This document shows positions 26,648-35,717 of a stretch of 64,000 nt of DNA, one piece after another (position 1 is the stretch's first letter; the number at the start of each line of letters is the position of its first letter). The position numbers and the translations under genes are program-made. The notes below the pieces were generated by a model, which worked only from the letters and a program-made list of their open reading frames with translations, ran no database searches and had not been told where the DNA came from. This DNA is from Salirhabdus sp. Marseille-P4669 (lineage in GTDB: Bacteria; Bacillota; Bacilli; Bacillales; Alkalibacillaceae), in NCBI RefSeq assembly GCF_900240405.1, contig NZ_OEQK01000007.1, forward strand, positions 62,001 through 126,000, given 5' to 3'.

Positions 26648-27514
26648 TTATGGATAGAACTCTTGCAGCATTTCTTCAATAGCATAGCCTACTCCATGCT
26701 CATTATTCGTCAAAGTGGAGTATTTACATACCTCTTTGATCTCTGGAGCGGCATTGCCCATTGCAACGCCTCGACCAACAGCTTCTAGCATGCTTTTGTC
26801 ATTGAGGTTATCGCCAAGTGCCATTATATCCTTCATATCAATACCATATGCTTGTGCAACTTGCTTTAAAGCAATGCCTTTTTTGGCATATGGGTGATTG
26901 ATTTCTACATTAATGTTTCCAGAAGAGGTGATGGTTACGCCTGGTTGTTTGATCAGCTGTGTATAGGCACCCTGCAGTTTCGCTTTTTCTAAAGAAAATC
27001 CGAGCATTTTGAACACCTCAATAGATGCGTCTTGAAAGATGACATCGTAATCCTCAAGGAAGTCCACATCCTCCTCTTGAAACCGCATCGATACTCTTTC
27101 TTCAACTTCCTCGTCGGTTACATGCGGATTCGCCGTTCTTAAAACATCCGCCATTACTTGCTTAAAATAAGCACGACTGCCAGAGTATGTTCCTTTATTA
27201 GTGAAAAATTCTACATACATATCAAATTCGTTACAAATAGAAAAGACATGTTCACAAGTTTCTTTATTTAAGGGCACACTCGTTATAATGTTTTGCTTTT
27301 CATCATAAACCTTTGCTCCGTTTAAACAAATGATTGGCGCGTTCAATCCTGCTGCCTGTAATGGCTTTTGCGCAGCTTTAAAGGATCTGCCCGTTGCTAC
27401 GACAAACTTAATTCCAAGATTCATTGCTTTTTTAATTGCTTCCACGTTCTCTTTGCTTATTTCGCCTTCTTCGTTTAAAAGTGTGCCGTCTAAATCGGTT
27501 GCTATTAGTTTCAT
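26648..27514 (-). CDS. Cof-type HAD-superfamily phosphatase
   Basis: A 288-residue HAD hydrolase: motif I ATDLDGTLLNEEG, motif II VVATGRS, Lys in HPYAKKGIALK, motif IV ALGDNLNDKSML. The large C2B cap (about 85-195) is typical of Cof/YkrA sugar-phosphate or cofactor phosphatases. ATG 27514. It follows natK by 23 bp on the same strand and may be read from that transcript. Substrate not predictable. Confidence 0.9.
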   Translation of the reverse strand: MKLIATDLDGTLLNEEGEISKENVEAIKKAMNLGIKFVVATGRSFKAAQKPLQAAGLNAPIICLNGAKVYDEKQNIITSVPLNKETCEHVFSICNEFDMYVEFFTNKGTYSGSRAYFKQVMADVLRTANPHVTDEEVEERVSMRFQEEDVDFLEDYDVIFQDASIEVFKMLGFSLEKAKLQGAYTQLIKQPGVTITSSGNINVEINHPYAKKGIALKQVAQAYGIDMKDIMALGDNLNDKSMLEAVGRGVAMGNAAPEIKEVCKYSTLTNNEHGVGYAIEEMLQEFYP

Positions 27515-27537
27515 AATCTCGCCACCTTATGTAGTAG

Positions 27538-28530
27538 TTATTGAATTGCTGGTATCTTTATTTTTACTGTAAATTCTTCATTTTTATAGGTGAAGTCTAA
27601 ATGACCATTATGTTTTTTGACCATTTCATCAATAAGCATTGTTCCGAGTCCTTGATGATCACCCTCTTTTGTAGTATTTCCATATGAGCGAAATAAATCA
27701 TCTAATATATCATTTGGAATAGGGAGGCTGCTGTTTTTACATAGGAGTACATATAAGCCACTCCGCTTGTAAAATTGGAGTGAAAGGAATGGATTTTGAT
27801 GGTGCTTTTTTCGCCATTCCATACAAGCCTCTATACTATTGGATAACAAATTTCCGATTAACGTGACAAGGTCTTTATCGTTTATCGGTAAAGTGGAAAT
27901 GGGAACATCGATGTCATATACGGCATCTATGTTTTCCTTCTTTGCCAGTTGATACATATGATGAAGAACCCCAGCTATCGTACCCCGCTCTCCTTTTATG
28001 GACAAATTCGTTTCCTCGTATTGAGAAACTAATTCATCTAAGTATTGCTTTGCATCATCCGGGTTATTCTGTTCAAGTAGAAAATGAATAGCGGAAATAT
28101 GCTTTAAAAACTCATGTCTTTCACTACGTACAATTCGAAAGGTTTCATTCATGTGCGCACGTTCTTTCGTAAAATCAGCTACGGTTTGGTTGAGATTATA
28201 AATGGTGTTGCACATTGAAATACGTACTACCTCTGTACCTATAAAAGAAAGGAAGAGGACCATATAAAACCAAGATGGATCCATAACGATATAGGTTAGT
28301 ATAAATAGGATTTGCATACTATAGAAAAACAGATGCCAACCCTTTTTTAGTCCAGAGAATGGTAATAAAATCTTTTTCTGTAAAAGGGAAATAATCAATA
28401 AAACGAAAAGGATTGTTACATAGATTGGTATTTTAATTGATAGAATTTGAACCAATCCATAAAAATGAAAACTTGCTAATACGCTAATCGTACCCCAATA
28501 AAATAATGAGTTTCTAGAAATCTCTACCAC
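27538..28530 (-). CDS. natK: Sensor histidine kinase NatK-like
   Basis: A 330-residue AgrC/GHKL-type kinase. The first about 110 residues hold four or five membrane helices; the phosphoacceptor region is SERHEFLKHISAIHFLL; the ATPase part has LIGNLLSNSIEA and GLGTMLIDEM. It starts at GTG, 3 bp after natR ends. Together with a LytTR regulator and divergent natAB this matches the B. subtilis natKR-natAB locus, so it likely senses a sodium, protonophore or ethanol-type stress. Confidence 0.88.
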   Translation of the reverse strand: MVEISRNSLFYWGTISVLASFHFYGLVQILSIKIPIYVTILFVLLIISLLQKKILLPFSGLKKGWHLFFYSMQILFILTYIVMDPSWFYMVLFLSFIGTEVVRISMCNTIYNLNQTVADFTKERAHMNETFRIVRSERHEFLKHISAIHFLLEQNNPDDAKQYLDELVSQYEETNLSIKGERGTIAGVLHHMYQLAKKENIDAVYDIDVPISTLPINDKDLVTLIGNLLSNSIEACMEWRKKHHQNPFLSLQFYKRSGLYVLLCKNSSLPIPNDILDDLFRSYGNTTKEGDHQGLGTMLIDEMVKKHNGHLDFTYKNEEFTVKIKIPAIQ

Positions 28531-28533
28531 CTC

Positions 28534-29232
28534 TTAGAAGTAATGATGTTGAAGGAAATCTACTTTTTCTTTTGTAATCATTGCTTTTTCCTCAATTCCT
28601 TCAAACGTTACAACATAGGAATTTTTCGCATACAGAGAAAAGTTTTTAATGTAATGAACGTTAATAATATACGAACGATGAGAGCGTAAAAAATCCCGCT
28701 CCCGTAGTTCTCCTTCTAACTCATTTAACGTTTGATATATTTTAATTTGCTCGGCTTTCGTATGTATTGTTGTGGAGCGACCTGTCCGCTCGATGAAAAT
28801 GATGTCCTTTTTTTGAACGATGTGTATGTCATTTTTCTGTTTTACATAAAGTCTTCCTTTTATTTCTGCCGTTTTGGTTTTAGCGATAAGTCTTTCAATC
28901 GATTTTATTAATCGTTCTTTCGGATACGGCTTCATTATGTAATCATGCACGTTCAGCTCAAATGCATGGACAGCATACCCGCTATTACCAGTAACAAAAA
29001 TAACGGCAATATTCAAAGCATGGGAATGGATAATATCCGCCAACTCATATCCGGATAGGTTTGGCATCTCAATGTCGGCGATTAGTAAATCAATTTCTTC
29101 TTTTTTAATGTGCTCATATGCTTCTTCTGCAGATTGAGTAGAAAAGACCAGCTCCAAATCAGCTAATTGAGAAACAATCCCTTCTAATTTATCTAAATCG
29201 ATAAAGCGGTCATCTACAATACCAACTTTCAT
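28534..29232 (-). CDS. natR: LytTR-family response regulator NatR-like
   Basis: A 232-residue regulator with a receiver domain (Asp in LLIADIEMPN, Lys in IMKPYPKERL) and a C-terminal LytTR DNA-binding domain (FIERTGRSTTIHT, LRSHRSYIINVHYI). ATG 29232. Divergent from natA with 181 bp between; a 21-bp-spaced direct repeat there is a good candidate binding site. Confidence 0.92.
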   Translation of the reverse strand: MKVGIVDDRFIDLDKLEGIVSQLADLELVFSTQSAEEAYEHIKKEEIDLLIADIEMPNLSGYELADIIHSHALNIAVIFVTGNSGYAVHAFELNVHDYIMKPYPKERLIKSIERLIAKTKTAEIKGRLYVKQKNDIHIVQKKDIIFIERTGRSTTIHTKAEQIKIYQTLNELEGELRERDFLRSHRSYIINVHYIKNFSLYAKNSYVVTFEGIEEKAMITKEKVDFLQHHYF

Positions 29233-29314
29233 TATGGTCGCCTCACAAACTATAAGAAAAATTACTTTTCCAAATTATGCATTTATTATAGCATCTAAAA
29301 ATGGAAAATTGCCC

Positions 29315-29347
29315 TTTTTACGACATGAAATGGAATTTTTACGACAT
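29315..29347 (+). promoter_or_regulatory. Direct repeat, candidate NatR operator
   Basis: TTTTTACGACAT occurs twice, at 29315-29326 and 29336-29347, exactly 21 bp apart (two helical turns). LytTR regulators bind such tandem direct repeats. The site lies between natR and natA, about 70 bp before natA. Confidence 0.75.
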
Positions 29348-29413
29348 AAGTGCTGATTATTTGATTTTTCCTTTGTAAGATAAAATCAAGAAATGACTTG
29401 GTGAGGTGAAGAA

Positions 29414-30154
29414 ATGATTGAGATTAAAGAGGTAACAAAGAAATTTAAAGATAAAAAGGTGCATGTGACAGCGCTAAAACATATTTCTCTTACAGTAGAA
29501 AAAGGGCAAGTAGTAGGACTTTTAGGAGAAAATGGTGCAGGTAAGACGACACTGTTACGGTCGATTGCGACGCTTTTAACTCCAAGCGAAGGGTCTATAA
29601 CAGTAGATGGTTTCGATACGGTGAAAAATACGAATGACATTAAGAAAAAAATTGGTGTATTGTTTGGAGGAGAAACGGGGCTTTATGACCGTTTAACAGC
29701 TAAGGAAAATTTAGAGTATTTTGCTACTTTATATGGATTAGGAAAACATGAGACAAAGGTTCGTATTAATGATCTATCAAAAATGTTCGGTATGAAGGAC
29801 TATTTGGATCGAAAGGTTGGCGGATTTTCAAAAGGGATGCGTCAAAAGGTAGCCATTGCAAGAACACTCATCCATGACCCAAGCATCATCCTATTCGATG
29901 AGCCAACAACAGGTCTCGATATTACCTCTTCGAATGTGTTTCGTCAGCTTGTTCATCAATTAAAGCAAGAAGATAAGACGATTGTGTTTTCTAGCCACAT
30001 AATGGAGGAAGTATCTATGCTTTGTGATAGTGTGGCAATGATGCATAAAGGGGAAGTCGTTTACAAAGGAAATTTAGAAGAGCTTTATGAAGAAGAGGGT
30101 AGCCGTGATTTGAACTATATATTCATGAGTAAGCTTGTAAGGGGTGACGTATAA
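29414..30154 (+). CDS. natA: Sodium-efflux ABC transporter ATPase NatA
   Basis: A 246-residue ATPase: Walker A GENGAGKTT, signature GGFSKGMRQK, Walker B IILFDEPTTGLD, switch His in SSHIM. ATG 29414 follows GTGAGGTGAAG. Its stop overlaps the natB start by 1 bp. Length and context match NatA, which with NatB extrudes sodium ions. Confidence 0.92.
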   Translation: MIEIKEVTKKFKDKKVHVTALKHISLTVEKGQVVGLLGENGAGKTTLLRSIATLLTPSEGSITVDGFDTVKNTNDIKKKIGVLFGGETGLYDRLTAKENLEYFATLYGLGKHETKVRINDLSKMFGMKDYLDRKVGGFSKGMRQKVAIARTLIHDPSIILFDEPTTGLDITSSNVFRQLVHQLKQEDKTIVFSSHIMEEVSMLCDSVAMMHKGEVVYKGNLEELYEEEGSRDLNYIFMSKLVRGDV

Positions 30155-31308
30155 TGTTTAAAATCTTTTTAAAAGAAATGAAGGATTCGTTCCGTGATCG
30201 CCGTACGTTAGTTTTAACTGTACTTTTACCAGTAATTATGATGACCGGATTAACATTATTCTATGAAAATATGATTTCCGGTGATGAGGAGAAGACGTAT
30301 ACGTTAGCTGTAGAAACAGACATTGCTCCTGAAGAAGAGGGTATTCTTTCGTCCATTGAGAATATTGAAATGGTGAAAGTGGAGGATATAGAAGAAACGT
30401 TAGCCGAGGGCGATGCTCAAGCAGGTATCCGCTTTTCGGAAGCATTTGGAGAAAACGTTAGCAATGGGGAAGCTGCTACCGTTCAAATATATGGAGACTC
30501 TTTAAGTCAAAACTCTGCTAGTTTAATGAGTCTACTAAACAATATACTAAGTGAATACGAAAAAACGGTAATAGCAGATCGTTTACAACAAGAAGAGGTT
30601 GATTTAGCTCTCATCCAGCCATTTACAGTGGAGCAATTCGAAATATCGGAGGATGATATTGGGTTATCCATGCTAGCCATGTTGATTCCGCTTATGTTAG
30701 CCATTGCAATTGGGGTTGGTTCTGGACCTTCAGCTTCTGACTTGTTTTCAGGAGAAAAGGAAAAGAAAACAATGGAAGCCTTATTAATGTCACCAATTAA
30801 GCGTTCTACCTTAGTATTTGCAAAATGGTTAGCGATCTCTACAATCGGTGCAATTACAGGTATTATTACGTTAATTGTCGTATCACTTGAGATCGCCTTT
30901 TTAACGGAAAACCTAAAAAATGCAGTATCATTCGGTGATAATGCAGCAGTTATTATTGGAATCGGTGTTTTGATTACCATTGTTTATGCGATGTTTATTG
31001 CTTCGCTCCAAATGGTGACAAGTATTATAGCGAAGACAGTAAAAGAATCCCAAAGCTATAGTACACCAGTTATGATGCTGCCGGTATTTCCAGTTATGTT
31101 TGTAACCAACATCGGCATTAACGAATTAGCTTTTCATCATTTTGTCATTCCGTTTATGAATCTATTTAGTTTAATGAAAGAATTGTTATTCGGAATCGTG
31201 AACTATGAGCATATATTGCTTACAGTAGGTAGCAACATTGCTTTCATGATTGTATTCTTTATAATTGGTAGAATTCTATTTATGAAAGATAAGTGGGTCA
31301 TGAATTAA
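30154..31308 (+). CDS. natB: Sodium-efflux ABC transporter permease NatB
   Basis: A 384-residue ABC-2 permease: one N-terminal membrane helix (about 18-36), an acidic extracellular domain (about 45-175), then five or six helices. MEALLMSPIKRSTLVFAKW is the typical cytoplasmic loop. Close in length to B. subtilis NatB. Ends at a terminator. Confidence 0.92.
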   Translation: MFKIFLKEMKDSFRDRRTLVLTVLLPVIMMTGLTLFYENMISGDEEKTYTLAVETDIAPEEEGILSSIENIEMVKVEDIEETLAEGDAQAGIRFSEAFGENVSNGEAATVQIYGDSLSQNSASLMSLLNNILSEYEKTVIADRLQQEEVDLALIQPFTVEQFEISEDDIGLSMLAMLIPLMLAIAIGVGSGPSASDLFSGEKEKKTMEALLMSPIKRSTLVFAKWLAISTIGAITGIITLIVVSLEIAFLTENLKNAVSFGDNAAVIIGIGVLITIVYAMFIASLQMVTSIIAKTVKESQSYSTPVMMLPVFPVMFVTNIGINELAFHHFVIPFMNLFSLMKELLFGIVNYEHILLTVGSNIAFMIVFFIIGRILFMKDKWVMN

Positions 31309-31314
31309 CGGATG

Positions 31315-31359
31315 AATCCCTAGGCCAAATCCTTAATGGTGGTCTAGGGATTTGTTTTT
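31315..31359 (+). terminator. Rho-independent terminator
   Basis: AATCCCTAGGCC pairs with GGTCTAGGGATT followed by TGTTTTT, after natB. Confidence 0.9.
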
Positions 31360-31408
31360 CTAATTCGCTATGTTATAGTTTAAGTACGATTAGGAGGTTG
31401 ATGCGATT

Positions 31409-32803
31409 ATGCAAAACCATACATTTGAAGTGCAGCATCATCAAAAGACCATTCAGCTTAAGGCGACAAAATTGTTTATCTATCACCAAGCGGAAATCAT
31501 AGAGGCAAAAAGCAAGAAAAGGGAAGTTTATTATTTGATTTTTTATAAGTATCAATTTATAAATGCTGTAAAAGCTACGAAAATACGACTCAACTCCTTT
31601 CTAGCACGAGCTCTTCAAACAGACATGGCCTATACACCATCACACCCATTCTGCGAAAAATTGCTATCTTCTCACAAACCATATAATATGATGCCCTACC
31701 AAGCGCTACTGACAAAATTGAAAAAGCACTATACCCCACAAGAAATGGCATACATCTTAACCTTTTTTGAATCCTTTTACCCGAAGAAACAATTGTATCA
31801 GGAAATTAAATCCATTTTTTATGAATATCGACGCAATGGTCAGCTGTTCCTTGGCTATCGAATTTTGCGTGTTTTAATGGGATTTGCACCAGGAAGTAAG
31901 TTTGTAAAAGACGTAGCGAATGATCTGACTTTCCAAAAGTATGAAGCTCTGTATCGCGATATGTCTGATGAATTATACAAAAAGGATCTGCTTTTTACCG
32001 AAGTTTGGTTAAATCAACATCTCAATCATGACAAGAGCTTTCAGCAGTTGCTACATTTATTAAAGAATGAAGAAAGATGGATCGATGTTCTAGGCTTGTA
32101 TGCTCATAAGCTAATGCAAAATCCATCTGAGTTTTTCTATTTACCCCTTATTAATCTTCTTCAGGAACATTTCAATGAAAAGGAAAGACTGCTCTTTTTA
32201 GAACAGCTATCTTCTAAAACCCCGACATTTTTACCTTTGTTACAAGACTTATTTGATCTATACGTAAAGATGGAATATATGGATCAAGTACTTACCTTGC
32301 TGTCGACAGGATCCTTTAAGCTTCATAAAGAGCAAATGGAAAAGTTAAGCGAAATGCTCGAAACCCAAAAAATGAACACGGATGTATTGGAACCGAAAAA
32401 ACTCCAAATCGTCATCAAACATATTCTTCATAAATTTCCGGAAAAAGCAGAAGGTTTACTTCATAAATATGTGAAGGAATTACTTGAGATTAAGGAGCCA
32501 GCCTATATAAAAGAGTGGTTAACTCCCTTTTTAGAGCTTTGCAGCGATCAAACGATTTTTGAACAAATTGAAGTTATGGAAAAGGAGAGTAGGGAGCTTG
32601 AAAATATGCAAGCCCTAGGTGAGCTTTATTATGAATTTCAGCAATTTGATAAAGCGCTCGAATGTTTCAGCTGGGAGATGGAATTAAATCCAAGTGATCC
32701 AAAGCCTCTACAATGGCTATCCAAGGTTTATGCTGATATGGGAAATACAGATGAAGCCGATGCCTATCGGAAACTATGTATAGAACTACAGAGGTTCGCA
32801 TGA
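31409..32803 (+). CDS. Helical TPR-like protein of unknown function
   Basis: A 464-residue soluble protein. The first about 60 residues are strand-rich; the rest is helical with TPR-like repeats, clearest at the end (ALGELYYEFQQFDKALECF, LQWLSKVYADMGNTDEADA). No enzymatic motif or membrane segment. ATG 31409 follows TAGGAGG with 8 bp spacing. It lies between natB and an SDR gene. I cannot assign a function. Confidence 0.75.
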   Translation: MQNHTFEVQHHQKTIQLKATKLFIYHQAEIIEAKSKKREVYYLIFYKYQFINAVKATKIRLNSFLARALQTDMAYTPSHPFCEKLLSSHKPYNMMPYQALLTKLKKHYTPQEMAYILTFFESFYPKKQLYQEIKSIFYEYRRNGQLFLGYRILRVLMGFAPGSKFVKDVANDLTFQKYEALYRDMSDELYKKDLLFTEVWLNQHLNHDKSFQQLLHLLKNEERWIDVLGLYAHKLMQNPSEFFYLPLINLLQEHFNEKERLLFLEQLSSKTPTFLPLLQDLFDLYVKMEYMDQVLTLLSTGSFKLHKEQMEKLSEMLETQKMNTDVLEPKKLQIVIKHILHKFPEKAEGLLHKYVKELLEIKEPAYIKEWLTPFLELCSDQTIFEQIEVMEKESRELENMQALGELYYEFQQFDKALECFSWEMELNPSDPKPLQWLSKVYADMGNTDEADAYRKLCIELQRFA

Positions 32804-32877
32804 GCTTTGCTTCTCCTCCTGTTTCTGTGTAAACTACAGGATAGATACGAAATCGATCTAATAGGAGAGGGATACAC

Positions 32878-33639
32878 ATGGATTTACAGTTAAAAGGTAA
32901 AAATGTCTTAATCACTGGTGGTTCAAAAGGTATAGGAAAAGCAATAGCTCAAGGCTTTGTTAAGGAAGGCGCCAATGTAGGTATAGCCTCCCGAGGTGTA
33001 GAAGCTTTAACAGAAGCAAAGAAAGAGCTTGGTGAACAGGTTTCCATTTTCCCAACAGATATTACAATCGCAACCGATCGAGAAAAATTAATGGAGACAT
33101 TTGTTAGTGAGTTTGGAAGTATTGATATATTAATTAACAATGCTGGTGGTAGCAGTGGTACAACCGTAATGGAAACCGACATGGATTTATTTCACCAGGC
33201 ACTGGAACTAAATTACTTTTCTGCTGTTCATTTAAGCAAATTAGCTGTAGAAGAGATGAAGAGAAAAGGAAATGGCGCCATTATTAATATTTCATCCATT
33301 TATGGTCGGGAAAGCGGCGGAAAGCCAACCTATAACAATGCGAAGGCTGCTTTAATTAGCTTTACGAAATCGTTAGCAGATGAAGTCAGAAAAGATGGGA
33401 TTCGAGTAAATAGCGTTGCTCCAGGAAGCGTTTTACATGAATCTGGGAATTGGAAGAAACGATTAGAAGCAGATCCTGAGGGGATTGGTGCATTTGTGAA
33501 GCGAGATATTCCTGCAGGACGTTTTGGAAAGCCGGAAGAAATCGCTAACGTTGTCTTATTTTTAGCATCGGAAAAGGCTTCTTGGGTTGTAGGGACTAGT
33601 ATTAATGTGGACGGTGGTCAATCTAAGATGAATTTTTAA
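32878..33639 (+). CDS. SDR-family oxidoreductase
   Basis: A 253-residue classical short-chain dehydrogenase/reductase: cofactor loop TGGSKGIGKA, NNAGG, catalytic Ser in NISSIYGRES and YNNAKAA (Tyr and Lys), C-terminal VDGGQSKMNF. Similar to 3-oxoacyl-ACP reductase FabG paralogues. ATG 32878 follows GGAGAGGG. Substrate unknown. Confidence 0.9.
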   Translation: MDLQLKGKNVLITGGSKGIGKAIAQGFVKEGANVGIASRGVEALTEAKKELGEQVSIFPTDITIATDREKLMETFVSEFGSIDILINNAGGSSGTTVMETDMDLFHQALELNYFSAVHLSKLAVEEMKRKGNGAIINISSIYGRESGGKPTYNNAKAALISFTKSLADEVRKDGIRVNSVAPGSVLHESGNWKKRLEADPEGIGAFVKRDIPAGRFGKPEEIANVVLFLASEKASWVVGTSINVDGGQSKMNF

Positions 33640-33697
33640 GGATTACATTTTTTGAAAGTGAAAGGATAATAAGAAATGCTGTAAAGGGGGTGTTGTC

Positions 33698-33973
33698 ATG
33701 CAAGAAATCAAAAAAGGACAAGGGCGTTTTTATGTTGGGGAAAGTGAAGATAACCTAAAGGCTGAGATTACATTTGTAGAATCTAAAAACAATGTTCTAA
33801 CAGTGGACCATACATTTGTATCCGAAGAATTACGTGGCTCTGGAATGGCGGGGAAATTAGTAGATAAAATGGTGAACTTTGCGAGAGAAGAAGGCAAGAA
33901 GATTGAACCAATATGTGAATATGCAAAGAAAAAGATAGAGAAAACACCTGAGTATCAGGATGTTTTAGTATAG
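33698..33973 (+). CDS. Small GNAT-like acetyltransferase (YjdJ type)
   Basis: A 91-residue minimal GNAT domain: FYVGESEDNLKAEITF, LTVDHTFVSEELRGSGMAGKLV (acetyl-CoA-binding loop) and IEPICEYAKKKIEK. This short YjdJ/YidJ-like group lacks the first part of the GNAT fold; substrates are unknown. ATG 33698 follows AAAGGGGGTG. Ends at a terminator. Confidence 0.85.
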   Translation: MQEIKKGQGRFYVGESEDNLKAEITFVESKNNVLTVDHTFVSEELRGSGMAGKLVDKMVNFAREEGKKIEPICEYAKKKIEKTPEYQDVLV

Positions 33974-33980
33974 TAAATGA

Positions 33981-34021
33981 AAAGATTAAGTGGAAGGAAC
34001 TTTCTGCTTAATCTTTTTTTT
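33981..34021 (+). terminator. Rho-independent terminator
   Basis: AAAGATTAAG pairs with CTTAATCTTT followed by a long T run. Confidence 0.92.
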
Positions 34022-34096
34022 TGTTCTTATTTGTGAACGAAATCTGTTGAAGTTATGAAAAGTTTAAGTATAATAGAATTATAATGTTCTTAATTG
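34022..34096 (+). promoter_or_regulatory. sipW promoter flanked by SinR-type boxes
   Basis: A sigma-A-like promoter, TTGAAG (34047-34052) and TATAAT (34069-34074) with a 16-bp spacer, lies 54 bp before sipW. It is flanked by TGTTCTTATTTG (34022-34033) and TGTTCTTAATTG (34085-34096). Both carry GTTCTTA, one base off the B. subtilis SinR consensus GTTCTYT. A sinR homologue lies at 47565. Confidence 0.7.
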
Positions 34097-34127
34097 AGAA
34101 AAATAATTCGTTGGAAAGGATAGCTGG

Positions 34128-34685
34128 ATGAAAAAGAAAAGTATTACATTATTAGTAAATAGTATTACTACGATATGTATTCTCATTGGAATCATTTCTT
34201 TCATCGCAGTTCTCCAGTCAAAGTCCGGACAAGCACAACCACCTACACTATTAAACCATCAGTTCATGACAGTACTTTCTGGAAGTATGGAGCCTCTATT
34301 GGAGCCTGGTGACCTCATTATCATTAAACAAACAAATCAAGCAGAACGAAATGATGTTGTAACCTATCAAAAGTCTAATAATACCTATGTAACGCACCGT
34401 GTGACTGAAATTGTGAAGGGGAACGGAACAACAGCTTTGCGGACAAAAGGTGATGCAAATAATGTTGCCGATGCGAATCTTGTTCACTTGGATCAATTAG
34501 TGGGTACACTAGCGTTTACGATACCTAATGGTGGATATATCATTCAATTTCTAAAAAGTCCTATTGGAATCATAACAGTTATCTCAGCTTTTATTGTGGT
34601 AATAACCATTTGGAAAACAATCCAAAGACATAGGAATCTAACAAGGAAAGGTTCCTCATCATCGCTTTCAAATGGAAAAATATAA
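34128..34685 (+). CDS. sipW: Signal peptidase I, SipW (ER-type)
   Basis: A 185-residue membrane protease with two membrane helices (about 8-30 and 145-165). The catalytic Ser is in SGSMEP, and the general base position is His in THRV, as in ER-type/archaeal signal peptidases and SipW rather than Lys; TKGDANNVAD is the following box. SipW cleaves the special signal peptides of biofilm fibre proteins. ATG 34128 follows GAAAGGAT. The TasA-like substrate gene lies 66 bp downstream. Confidence 0.92.
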   Translation: MKKKSITLLVNSITTICILIGIISFIAVLQSKSGQAQPPTLLNHQFMTVLSGSMEPLLEPGDLIIIKQTNQAERNDVVTYQKSNNTYVTHRVTEIVKGNGTTALRTKGDANNVADANLVHLDQLVGTLAFTIPNGGYIIQFLKSPIGIITVISAFIVVITIWKTIQRHRNLTRKGSSSSLSNGKI

Positions 34686-34751
34686 CTCTATTATTTTGGA
34701 GGTGAACCATTTTTTGATGCAAATGAAGTACTTAATTTAGGAGGAGAAGAA

Positions 34752-35675
34752 ATGATAGCTTATATGAAAAAGCATAAATTTTTATTTAGTGTTATAGGTT
34801 TGGTATTATTTGTGGCTGCCATTGCTGGAACTACAGCTTATTTTAGTAAAAGCTTTTCGAGTAAAAATACGGCAATTGCAGCAAGCTTTGATGTAGATGT
34901 TGTGAATGAGGATGGTACAAAAATTGGTGACGGACAGTTTAACTTAGATGAGGAGCTCTATCCTGGAATGGATACTTTGGAAGCGTACCATTTTGAGATA
35001 AGAAAAAATAATACAAGTCTTCCAACAGAGTATCATGTAAACCTAGAAGGTAGTGGAGGTTTATTCCCATCAAGCGGAGACTCACCAATTTCGTTAACAC
35101 TAGAGAAGAAAATTGGTGATAAGTGGGAAGTAATCAATCATCAATCCTCTTTTAAGCTAGATCAAGACACCGAACAGTTCCGAATTTTAGTAGATTGGCC
35201 ACATGGGGATAATGATATTCAATTCCAAGGAAAAAAAGGGAATATTAAGTTAGAAGTTATTGCTACACAAGTAGATGAGGAAGAGGAACCAGAAGGCCCA
35301 CCATATTATACAGGAGCAATCGATTTTAAAGTGACACCGAATGGGAAAACATTTAAAACAGCAGATAAGGAAGTAAACTTTTATGTAGAGAATGGAATGA
35401 AAGTCATAGAGGTTTATATGGGAGAAGAAGATGAGGAATTCAAAGAAAAAGTAGGAGATCTTAGAATAGTAGAGTCTGTTGATGATAATGGAGAAACATG
35501 GTATCGAGTATATTCGGAAAATGAGTATTTTGCGAGTGAAAATCAAATGTGGCGAGTAAGAGAGTCTAGTGTGGATACTTCTACTAATGGCGTTCTTTTA
35601 TTTGATAAAACGCTAGCACCATACTTATCTATTGAATCGCAAGTATTATACGATTGGTTTTTAGCGAATAAGTAA
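34752..35675 (+). CDS. TasA/CalY-like SipW-dependent secreted protein with extra C-terminal domain
   Basis: A 307-residue exported protein. The signal peptide KKHKFLFSVIGLVLFVAAIA with following TTAYFSKSF and NTAIAASFDVDV is the SipW-dependent type. Residues about 40-185 resemble the TasA/camelysin jelly-roll (LYPGMDTLEAYHFEI). After an acidic linker EEEEPEGPP comes a further about 115-residue domain that I do not recognise. ATG 34752 follows AGGAGGAG. It is likely a biofilm matrix fibre or surface protein. No tapA is adjacent. Confidence 0.82.
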   Translation: MIAYMKKHKFLFSVIGLVLFVAAIAGTTAYFSKSFSSKNTAIAASFDVDVVNEDGTKIGDGQFNLDEELYPGMDTLEAYHFEIRKNNTSLPTEYHVNLEGSGGLFPSSGDSPISLTLEKKIGDKWEVINHQSSFKLDQDTEQFRILVDWPHGDNDIQFQGKKGNIKLEVIATQVDEEEEPEGPPYYTGAIDFKVTPNGKTFKTADKEVNFYVENGMKVIEVYMGEEDEEFKEKVGDLRIVESVDDNGETWYRVYSENEYFASENQMWRVRESSVDTSTNGVLLFDKTLAPYLSIESQVLYDWFLANK

Positions 35676-35681
35676 AAAGCA

Positions 35682-35717
35682 GGAAGACAATCATTAAAAC
35701 GATTGTCTTCCTTTTTT
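35682..35717. terminator. Bidirectional terminator
   Basis: GGAAGACAATC pairs with GATTGTCTTCC, followed by T6, between convergent genes. Confidence 0.93.
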
